Shown here piece after piece: positions 57,172 to 64,000 of a stretch of DNA of 64,000 nucleotides (positions are counted from its first letter, which is position 1; each line of letters opens with the position of its first letter). A program made the translations under genes and the position numbers. The notes below the pieces were generated by a model. It saw nothing but the letters and a program-made list of their open reading frames with translations, made no database searches and had not been told where the DNA came from. This DNA comes from Colwellia piezophila ATCC BAA-637 (GTDB lineage: Bacteria; Pseudomonadota; Gammaproteobacteria; Enterobacterales; Alteromonadaceae): positions 1 through 64,000 of the forward strand of contig NZ_KB905165.1 of the NCBI RefSeq assembly GCF_000378625.1, in the 5' to 3' direction.

Positions 57172-58969
57172 GGTTAAGCGGTAACAACCCACTAATCTTA
57201 GTATTAGCGCCTTGCTGCTTATCCACCGTTTGAATGGCGGTAAGTAGCGCCATTCCTTGCCATGACCCGGCACCGTTTATAGCGCTTTTTCCATACAGGT
57301 GCTGCTGTAAATCATTTAAGGCAGTGGCAAAACTTTGCTCTTGTACAAAAACTTGGGCTTGAGCAATATTACTGATTTTTATCTCGGGTTTGTCACGGGA
57401 GAGTATTTCTTTTAGCCAAGGTAAGACTAGGCTCAGCGCTTGCTCGGCGTTGTTTTTCTTACAAGCCGCGAGTAGGGCCAGATAATGATTACCGGCATTT
57501 TTTGTGTGATTAATGCGCATCTTGACGGGTTTTTTTTGCGATAAATAAAAATGCTGTACTAGCCATGCCAAAGTCGTTAATAACCATAAACCAAGAAAGA
57601 GCCATTGTAGCGTTTTATCTTGATTGGTAATTATAGGGCCAGTAGTAGCACTTTGCGGGGCAAGACTTTTAGCGCGAATATCGCTGTTGTCAGTCGTTTT
57701 ATTTAGCTTACTTGCAAGGTTAAATTCATTGGTTGAACTTTGGGATATCGCACCTTCAGCCGCTTTAACTGAAATGGATTTCGATGGTAAAGTCGCTTGT
57801 TCAATTCTATTGGTAATGGTATTAAACCAAGTAATGCTCATCTGTGGTAAGACAAAATCTCCAGCTGTGCTTGGCACTAAAGCAAAGTTTTGTACTTTTT
57901 GGCTGATCAATCGGCCGTTGCGAATATTGGCATGCAGCTCAGCTTGGTCTGGGTAAATTTTCAAACCTGGACTACTTTGCATATCAAGCTTAGGCAATTG
58001 TGCTTTTGAAAGGCCGGCAGCAGTTAACGTTATCGTTCGGGTTATCGGCTCGCCTACAGTGAATTGCTCACTAGGGGCTTGCCACTCTTGGTGTAAAGTC
58101 AGTATGTCAGTAGGTAACCATTGCGCGTTGCTAGGGTAGTTGTCAGGTACAGGTAAAACCTTGAGATTGAGTTCATCTCCTAAAATGCTAACCGGTTTAG
58201 TCTGGGCAAAGCTTAAAAAGCTCGAACGGCGTTTAGATGCTTGTAGTATTTCACCGGAAAACACTGGCGCTTGTAAGGTAAATTCACCGCTCTGCTGGGG
58301 AGTAACCGCATAAATTTGTTCAATTACCCGGTAACGCTTACCATTGATGATGCTATCAGACTGCTTGTCTTGACCAATTTTCTCAATCGTTGCACCGATT
58401 AAATTAGGCTCAGTTAAACTACCACTTTTAAGTTCAACAGCAAAATGTAGCTTTATTGTTAGGGTCAATAACTGTTGGACATAAACCTGATCATGGGATA
58501 ACGCACTGGTAACAAAAATATCAGTTTGTTTATCATCACTGTTCTCGTTTGAGGCCAGTACAGTTAACTCAATAGGTTCAGTTTTTTTATTTTTAATACT
58601 CAGGGCAGGGATAATAAATCGACCGGCATTACGGGCAATTAAGACGATTTTCCATTGAGTGGTACGGCTAGTTTTAAAATTAACCATACTGGTTTGTGAG
58701 TTGACTGAGGTTTGTCCAACAATAAAATCATCGAGTAGTGGGCTAGTATCGAGTGCATTTCGGTTAACATCGTCATCAGCCGTGACCGTTAATAATATTG
58801 ACTCGTGAATCATGGCTGGGTTTTTATCAACCGTCGCCGTAACTTTTGATAGCGCATAAACATTATTGCTTAATAAGCATAAGGCCATCATTAGCAAAAT
58901 TAATACTGTATTCGGTAGCGAAAAAAACGGCTGCTTAGCTGCTAAATGCTGTGAAAAATATCTTACCAC
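57167..58969 (-). CDS. BatD protein (oxygen tolerance)
   Basis: 600 residues, probably periplasmic with one C-terminal membrane helix (LQWLFLGLWLLTTLAWLVQHF, near 455-475) and a signal anchor. It matches the BatD family, repeated beta domains of a Bacteroides aerotolerance operon type. It starts with GTG at 58969, seven bases inside the batB end, so the genes are coupled. The C-terminal cytoplasmic part is helical. Role in stress tolerance is family knowledge; the mechanism is unknown. Confidence 0.87.
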   Translation of the reverse strand: MVRYFSQHLAAKQPFFSLPNTVLILLMMALCLLSNNVYALSKVTATVDKNPAMIHESILLTVTADDDVNRNALDTSPLLDDFIVGQTSVNSQTSMVNFKTSRTTQWKIVLIARNAGRFIIPALSIKNKKTEPIELTVLASNENSDDKQTDIFVTSALSHDQVYVQQLLTLTIKLHFAVELKSGSLTEPNLIGATIEKIGQDKQSDSIINGKRYRVIEQIYAVTPQQSGEFTLQAPVFSGEILQASKRRSSFLSFAQTKPVSILGDELNLKVLPVPDNYPSNAQWLPTDILTLHQEWQAPSEQFTVGEPITRTITLTAAGLSKAQLPKLDMQSSPGLKIYPDQAELHANIRNGRLISQKVQNFALVPSTAGDFVLPQMSITWFNTITNRIEQATLPSKSISVKAAEGAISQSSTNEFNLASKLNKTTDNSDIRAKSLAPQSATTGPIITNQDKTLQWLFLGLWLLTTLAWLVQHFYLSQKKPVKMRINHTKNAGNHYLALLAACKKNNAEQALSLVLPWLKEILSRDKPEIKISNIAQAQVFVQEQSFATALNDLQQHLYGKSAINGAGSWQGMALLTAIQTVDKQQGANTKISGLLPLNP

Positions 58970-61038
58970 TTTTTAGTTACTCCTTGAGGCGCACCGTCAT
59001 GTCGGCGTTTTTGATATTCGAGGCGCATTTTATTTCGTAAAAGTAAATAAGGGTCGTCTGTTACCTTATTTAATAATTGTTGATGTTTTTGTTGTGTCTC
59101 TTGTGCTTTGTTATCAATGGCTTGTTGCGCAGCAGATTTTTCATCGTCGGACTTTGGCTGCTTGTCTTCTTTTGCATCATCAGCCTTAGCTTGTTTATCT
59201 TTTTCTTCTTGCTGTGCTTTTTGTTTAGCCTCTTGAGACTGCTTATCTTGCTGCTCGTTTTGACCTTCTTGCTGTTGGTCTGGCTCTGGTGAGTTTTCAT
59301 CGGAAGGAGATTGGTCTCCTTGTTGGTCACCTTGCTGTTGCTCCCCTTCAGACTTTTCTTGCGGGGATTGCTTTTGTTCGTCCTGTTTGTCGCTGTCAGA
59401 ATTTTCTTGAGAGTCTTGCTTTTTCTGCTCTTCTTGCTGTTTTTTAAGTGCTTCAAGTTTTGCTAAATTGTCTTTGGCATCGCTTAAGTTAGCATCTTTT
59501 TTCAGCGCGTCTTTATAAGCATCAATCGCTTCATCAACTTGTTGTAGCTGTGCTAACGAATTGCCCTGATTATAAAGTGCTTGAGCACTATCGCTTTGTT
59601 TAAAGGCTTGTAATGCTTGTTCATAGTCTCCGGCTTTATAGTGGGCACTACCTTGCCATTGGCTATCTTCAAATTGCTCGGCGGCTTGTTTAAAATCTTT
59701 TTGTTGATAATGTTTTTGTGCTTGTTGATCCGAGGTTTGCCATAAGTCTTGCCAAAATTGCTTAGCACCACTGGGGGGTGTTGTGCTATCCGTCATTGCT
59801 TCAGTCTTAGTTTCAGCAATTGCGGTTGTCGGCGTTGGCTTTGCTTCGAAGGCATAACTGTTCGTACTGACGCTCGTTAAGGCGAATATTAGTGTTAGCG
59901 GCATAAGTGATGTTACCGCTAATATACTACTACCGCGGCGAAAATAACTTAATAACAGTGGCAATATAATGATGAGTAACCACGGCCCTTGTTCTTGGTA
60001 TTGATCACCTTGTATTACTTGTTTACTTGGATTTTCGTTTTGTTGGCCATTAATTTGGTCATCAAGACTAGCGCTTAAGTGAGCTGTTAGCGCGTTAATA
60101 TCGGCGTCATCATTGGTTATTGTGTGATACACCCCTCGGCTACGCTTGGTGATTCCAGCAAGCCTATCGCTAGGTAACTTGGGAATAACAATAGCGCCTT
60201 GGTAATCTTTAAGTAACTTGCCACTGGTTAATTTGATCGGTGCGCCATACCTAGTGCCCACGCCCAAAATATTCAGTTTATGGTCGTTATTGTTTGCCCA
60301 GGTATAAATGTCTGACAAATCTTCATTATCAATATCATCGGTAAACCAATAAATATCACCGCTAATATGGCCAGCATTTTTCAGTGTTTGATCCGCTAGT
60401 ATTAGTGCTGCTAGCGCATTTGAACCATGAACTGGCATAATGTCAGGGGAGAGAGCAGGTAATAATAACTCGATATTTCTCACATCTTGCGTTAAGGGGC
60501 TAATAATAAAGGCATCACCTGCATAGGCGACTAAGCCAACATCACCCTCATGCACTTTTTTCAGTAAATCGAAGGCTTTATAGCGAGCACGGGTTAGTCT
60601 ATTGGGTTTCACGTCCGTAGCATACATGGAGTAAGACATGTCCATGATAAGTACTGCGCCGCGCTCTAACTGATAAACTGGTTGTGGCAATTTCTGCCAA
60701 GCAGGGCCGGCGAGGGCAACAATAATACAACAGCCAATAACTAAGGGTTTCAACCAATAGCGGCCTTGTGATGAAGCGACAGTAGTTGCTTGGCTATGTG
60801 AGTTCTCTAATAAAGCATTCGCTAAATGAGCCGGTAAAAAATGTTGCCAAGGTGATTGGTAATAGCGAATCTTCTTCAGTAGATATAAAACAATAAATAA
60901 CGCAAAAAACGCTAATAACCACGCGGGGCGGATAAAGTGAAAGTTATCGACTATCCCGTCGAGACTAAAGCCGTTGAAGGCGAAGTTGCTAGCAGATTGT
61001 GAAAGTTCAGTTGTTAAGTTGGTTTGTTGGGCTGACAT
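58963..61038 (-). CDS. BatB/BatC-type VWA and TPR membrane protein
   Basis: 691 residues. Membrane helices at the start (ALFIVLYLLKKI) and before and after a von Willebrand A domain with MIDAS motif DMSYS (VLIMDMSYSMYATD). TPR-like repeats follow, in the region GDYEQALQAFKQSDSAQALYNQGNSLAQLQQVDEAIDAYK, then a long low-complexity Gln/Glu/Lys/Asp tail. This combines the roles of BatB and BatC. ATG 61038 was chosen over the 61083 start: it follows the batA stop by one base with a GGGAGTGG ribosome site, while the longer start overlaps batA by 44 bases. Confidence 0.9.
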   Translation of the reverse strand: MSAQQTNLTTELSQSASNFAFNGFSLDGIVDNFHFIRPAWLLAFFALFIVLYLLKKIRYYQSPWQHFLPAHLANALLENSHSQATTVASSQGRYWLKPLVIGCCIIVALAGPAWQKLPQPVYQLERGAVLIMDMSYSMYATDVKPNRLTRARYKAFDLLKKVHEGDVGLVAYAGDAFIISPLTQDVRNIELLLPALSPDIMPVHGSNALAALILADQTLKNAGHISGDIYWFTDDIDNEDLSDIYTWANNNDHKLNILGVGTRYGAPIKLTSGKLLKDYQGAIVIPKLPSDRLAGITKRSRGVYHTITNDDADINALTAHLSASLDDQINGQQNENPSKQVIQGDQYQEQGPWLLIIILPLLLSYFRRGSSILAVTSLMPLTLIFALTSVSTNSYAFEAKPTPTTAIAETKTEAMTDSTTPPSGAKQFWQDLWQTSDQQAQKHYQQKDFKQAAEQFEDSQWQGSAHYKAGDYEQALQAFKQSDSAQALYNQGNSLAQLQQVDEAIDAYKDALKKDANLSDAKDNLAKLEALKKQQEEQKKQDSQENSDSDKQDEQKQSPQEKSEGEQQQGDQQGDQSPSDENSPEPDQQQEGQNEQQDKQSQEAKQKAQQEEKDKQAKADDAKEDKQPKSDDEKSAAQQAIDNKAQETQQKHQQLLNKVTDDPYLLLRNKMRLEYQKRRHDGAPQGVTKKW

Positions 61039-61039
61039 A

Positions 61040-62083
61040 TTAGTTACCACTCCCACTGTGGGAATTAGCGCGTTTATCATCATTTTTTATGTTTTTAGCG
61101 GGTAATAAAAAGTCTAAATGTAAGACAAGTAAATAGAGAAAACAAAGTAATGCAGCCAATGACAATGGCCAATAATATAAAGCACTGAGTGGCCGCATTT
61201 GTTGCTGGTCTTGCTTTACCGGCTCCAGTTTATCTAACAAACTATAGATTTCATTCATGCCTTGGCTATCGCGGGCGCGGAAGTATTGACCACCTGTTTG
61301 CTCGGCGATGTTGGCTAAGCTTTGTTCGTCTAAATCACTTGAGGGGTTAATACGTTGCGTACCCCAAAGAGAGTGTTGCATCATGACATCGGCGCCAATA
61401 CCTACGGTATAAATAGTAATACCTTTGGCAATAGCTAGCTCTAACGCTTGCTCTGGCGTGATCTTACCAGCGGTATTTTGACCATCCGTTAGCAATAATA
61501 AAACTTTGTTGGACTCTTGCTTGGCGTCAAAACGCTTAACCGCGAGCGCAATGGCATCGCCAATAGCCGTTTTGCGGCCAACGAGATTGAGCTCACTTTC
61601 GTCTAACATTTGCTTAACGGTTTTTCTGTCAAAGGTCATGGGTGTTTGCATGTAAGCATCATCAGCAAATAATATTAAACCCAGGCGATCACTTACTCTT
61701 CGCTCAATAAAGTCACCTAAGACTACTTTAAGCATTTGTAAGCGGTTTACATTACGGCCATTAAGACTCATGTCTTCTATTTCCATACTGCCGGAGAGGT
61801 CAACGGCAATCATCATTTCTCGGCCTTCACTGGGTATATCAATGGCTTCACCTAACCATTGCGGTCTGCTAATGGCGATAACCAATAATAGCCAGCAAAT
61901 TGATAATACTATGAGCGGCGCTTTTCGTTTTTGTTGTTGGCTTAATGAGGTCGTTGCAACATTAAGCAGTGTCGGCATTATCAAGGCACTTTGTTGACTG
62001 GCATTTTTTTTAGCCGGTAACAAATAGATAATCAGAGGTAGCGGTAATAGGGCGAAGAGCCAAGGCCAAGCAAAACTTATCAT
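61040..62083 (-). CDS. BatA, VWA-domain membrane protein
   Basis: 347 residues with N-terminal helices (WLFALLPLPLIIYLLP, LIVLSICWLLLVIA), a VWA domain with complete MIDAS (MIAVDLSGSMEIEDM; metal site continued by TPMTF and DGQN), and a C-terminal membrane helix (LSLAALLCFLYLLVLHLDFLL). Probable complex with BatB and the MoxR ATPase. It overlaps the DUF4381 gene by four bases (ATGA). Confidence 0.92.
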   Translation of the reverse strand: MISFAWPWLFALLPLPLIIYLLPAKKNASQQSALIMPTLLNVATTSLSQQQKRKAPLIVLSICWLLLVIAISRPQWLGEAIDIPSEGREMMIAVDLSGSMEIEDMSLNGRNVNRLQMLKVVLGDFIERRVSDRLGLILFADDAYMQTPMTFDRKTVKQMLDESELNLVGRKTAIGDAIALAVKRFDAKQESNKVLLLLTDGQNTAGKITPEQALELAIAKGITIYTVGIGADVMMQHSLWGTQRINPSSDLDEQSLANIAEQTGGQYFRARDSQGMNEIYSLLDKLEPVKQDQQQMRPLSALYYWPLSLAALLCFLYLLVLHLDFLLPAKNIKNDDKRANSHSGSGN

Positions 62084-62676
62084 GCGCTTAACTCCTTTTC
62101 TTTGCCAACATTAACGGCTTCATCCGAGGCACTATCCATCTCAACCGGCTTAACATTGTGGCGAGTTGACGCGCTTTTGATAGGCAGCGCATGGGTTAAC
62201 CATAATTTAGTGGCTTGTTGACAGTGACCATCAATCTCGCCAGAGCTGCTAAGGGTTTGTTGATATTGCCCTTGAACAGCGGGTGTGATTAAGGTGGTAA
62301 AATGCGCTTGGTGTTTCAGCGGTAATTGCTGAGTTAAAAAATGTTGGAAATTTTCACCATATATTTTAGCGAGTTGTTGACGACTAAAATATTGCATCGC
62401 AGTCCATTTTAATAAGGTTATGCATTCTTTTGCGCTCATGGCTTGGTTGTTAGCCAGTATTGCCAGTGCTTTATTTTTACTGGCGCTTAAGCGTTGTCTT
62501 TGTTTTATTTTTTTGTAAGACCAAACAGCCGTGATGATTATAAGCGCTAGCAATAGCCACCAACCTGGTGCAACGGGCAAGTTACTGACCTGCTCAGGCA
62601 CATGGATATCATGCAATTGCAGTTGTGCTGCTTGACCCGAGGAGGGCATAGGTGATGAGGGATTGGCTGTAAACAT
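62080..62676 (-). CDS. DUF4381 membrane protein
   Basis: 198 residues: one membrane helix (APGWWLLLALIIITAVWSYKKI, about 38-58), then a helical cytoplasmic domain. The DUF4381 pattern is a short periplasmic part with LQLHDIHVPEQVSNLPVAPGWW before the helix. It is coupled to both neighbours (one-base overlap with the DUF58 stop, ATGA with batA). Function unknown; always found in MoxR-Bat clusters. Confidence 0.88.
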   Translation of the reverse strand: MFTANPSSPMPSSGQAAQLQLHDIHVPEQVSNLPVAPGWWLLLALIIITAVWSYKKIKQRQRLSASKNKALAILANNQAMSAKECITLLKWTAMQYFSRQQLAKIYGENFQHFLTQQLPLKHQAHFTTLITPAVQGQYQQTLSSSGEIDGHCQQATKLWLTHALPIKSASTRHNVKPVEMDSASDEAVNVGKEKELSA

Positions 62677-63764
62677 TATAACGATATCCCATATTTCAAT
62701 TGCTGCTCAAGGGTTTTTCCTGCGCTAAGGTGTACGACGCGGGCGCCGGCTGATTGCAACAATAACTGCATTTTTTCACCCTGTGCTAAGGCTTGTTGCT
62801 GGTACTGCATGGCTGTATTTTTGTCGCCCAAGGTTAATTGTTGGCGATTAATGCCATCGGTCAGGGTGACCGCTAACTTCAAAGAACTTTCAGGTAGTGT
62901 CAACTCAAGGGGATCACTTATTAAGCACACCACTAATTCACAATGTTGGCTAACCTGACTGAGGTGCCTTAAGGCATGTTGGCAGTGTTGCTCATCTCTA
63001 AAGGCATGTCCATCGGTAATTAAATACACCAATGAGCCTGGCTTAGCAAGGTGGCGTAAACGAGCGCAATGTTGTTCAAAGTTATGACTTTGCTGGCGTG
63101 CTTTTTCTGCTTGTTGATATTTCAGCTCGGTTGTTGCTGCTGTTACTTCATCGTTGGGATTAGTTACTTGTTTGGGTTTGGCTACTTGTTTTTTTTGATT
63201 ATTCAACGTGGTTAAGGCATGTAAATAATGTAATACCCCTGCTTTACGACTACGGGGTTTTAATTCGATGTGTTGTTCATCACAAAAAACTAAGCCACCT
63301 AAACGGTCGCCTCTACTTTTTGTGTGCCAAGCTACCAGCGATGCTAAATGAGCGGCTTGCACCGATTTAAACAAAAGTTTGCTACCAAAATGCATGCTTT
63401 GGCTTAAGTCCGTAGCAACCAGTACTGGCCTTTCAATCTCTTCACGAAAAAGTTTAGTATGAGTTTTACCTGTGCGCGCCGTGACACGCCAATCAATAGA
63501 ACGAACATCATCGCCAGTTTGGTAATGACGCACTTCGTCAAATTCCATGCCGCGCCCTTTACTACGAGACAAATAATTACCGGATTGTTTACCTTGGATA
63601 TTCTTTTTACCTGCCAAGTCAATTAAGCGGCTCTTACTTTGGTATTGTAAAAGCTCCTGCATAGATAAATCGATACCATTGCTGTACAAACTAGCGAGTA
63701 AAGATTGACAAGAATCTTGGCTTACCTTCTCTGCAGAAGTTTGTTTTTGACGATTAAACCACAT
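62676..63764 (-). CDS. DUF58 protein
   Basis: 362-residue cytoplasmic protein. It contains the family motif GDDVRSIDWRVTARTGK, preceded by GRGMEFDEVRHYQ, and a VWA-like second half (ATDLSQSMHFG). It normally works with MoxR ATPase, which it follows in the operon. A short Gln/Lys-rich insert lies near 200-225. Function in envelope maturation or stress is presumed from the cluster. Confidence 0.92.
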   Translation of the reverse strand: MWFNRQKQTSAEKVSQDSCQSLLASLYSNGIDLSMQELLQYQSKSRLIDLAGKKNIQGKQSGNYLSRSKGRGMEFDEVRHYQTGDDVRSIDWRVTARTGKTHTKLFREEIERPVLVATDLSQSMHFGSKLLFKSVQAAHLASLVAWHTKSRGDRLGGLVFCDEQHIELKPRSRKAGVLHYLHALTTLNNQKKQVAKPKQVTNPNDEVTAATTELKYQQAEKARQQSHNFEQHCARLRHLAKPGSLVYLITDGHAFRDEQHCQHALRHLSQVSQHCELVVCLISDPLELTLPESSLKLAVTLTDGINRQQLTLGDKNTAMQYQQQALAQGEKMQLLLQSAGARVVHLSAGKTLEQQLKYGISL

Positions 63765-63878
63765 ACTACAACTCTATTTGATAATTCGACTTTGATAAGC
63801 CAACTCAATATGCTAACGGTGAGTGCAGTGACGAACAGCGACGCTCATCAACATACTCACCAATCCCCGGTATTGCTG

Positions 63879-64000
63879 CTAGGCAACCGCGACCAAGGTT
63901 AAAATATGATCAAGTACTTGGTTCGAGGTAATACCTTCCGCTTCGGCCTGATAGCTGAGTAATATTCTATGTCTAAGGACATTATGGAAAACCGCTTGAA
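63879..64000 (-). CDS. MoxR-family AAA ATPase (3' end only)
   Basis: The C-terminal 40 or so codons of a MoxR ATPase, cut by the window edge. The visible residues VFHNVLRHRILLSYQAEAEG, then ITSNQVLDHILTLVAVA and a TAG stop at 63879-63881, match the family C-terminus (LRHRxxLSYEAxAEG). It is the upstream gene of the Bat operon, with about 115 bases before DUF58. Its Walker motifs lie outside the window. Confidence 0.85.
   Translation of the reverse strand, partial: QAVFHNVLRHRILLSYQAEAEGITSNQVLDHILTLVAVA

Noticed and set aside
59070..59456. Lysine/serine-rich reading frame overlapping the batB tail
   Set aside because: It is the shifted frame of the Gln/Glu/Lys-rich low-complexity coding region of the BatB/BatC protein.

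Overview
The window is a 64 kb, AT-rich stretch of a gammaproteobacterial chromosome of the Alteromonadales type, closest in feel to Colwellia or Thalassotalea. The evidence is a gene set and gene order shared with Shewanella, Vibrio and E. coli (purM-purN, hda, arsC-bepA, bcp-gcvR, dapE-yffB, pta-ackA-yfbV), many Alteromonadales 'DUF' families (DUF3718, DUF2066, DUF3108, DUF2897, DUF3379) and AT-rich intergenic DNA. The genus is inference; no rRNA or other marker is present. I see no prophage, insertion sequence, CRISPR array, tRNA or rRNA.

Layout. 1-10.3 kb: translation and RNA genes (gltX, a DEAD-box helicase, rluE, rlmJ, ABC-F ybiT), a small secreted DUF3718 protein and an orphan FMN/Fe-S glutamate-synthase-like enzyme. 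10.5-14.0 kb: a tiny overlapping ORF pair, then a compact signalling operon of a stand-alone receiver, a two-site CheC-type phosphatase and a hybrid histidine kinase. 14.4-23.2 kb: YgiQ radical SAM protein, a DUF885 lipoprotein, SOS-controlled sulA with a perfect LexA box, DUF3108, purN and purM. 23.4-38.5 kb: conserved housekeeping block (DUF2066, hda, arsC, bepA, tusA-like, perM, mgsA, bcp, gcvR, bamC, dapE, yffB) with a large zincin-like lipoprotein. 39.0-42.5 kb: an accessory block of seven small genes of unknown function. 43.0-55.6 kb: pta-ackA, yfbV, rlmA, xthA, an RstAB-like two-component pair, a YchJ protein and an S9 peptidase. 55.7-64 kb: an ECF sigma/anti-sigma pair and a complete moxR-DUF58-DUF4381-batA-batB-batD operon, with moxR cut by the window edge.

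The most notable structure is not a gene. Four intergenic copies of a roughly 265-275 bp element (196-460, 19914-20177, 33928-34203, 50002-50266) lie in the same orientation. They share a fixed skeleton of nested hairpins, a conserved ATAGTTATTCTAT-like tip and terminal inverted repeats. The stem sequences differ between copies, but the two arms still match each other within each copy. This looks like compensatory change and points to a selected RNA or DNA fold. A second 160 bp element and some bare end pairs use the same ATACCAAT...ATTGGTAT termini. Other notable DNA structures are a 42-bp perfect palindrome built from 25-bp repeats at 40284-40353 and a perfect 16-bp-stem hairpin in the leader of the DUF885 gene.

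How the genes work together: most are independent housekeeping units. Clear functional groups are the receiver-CheC-kinase relay, the purM/purN pair, pta/ackA (acetyl-CoA to acetate), the sigma/anti-sigma pair, the RstAB-like pair (split by one repeat copy) and the Bat operon.
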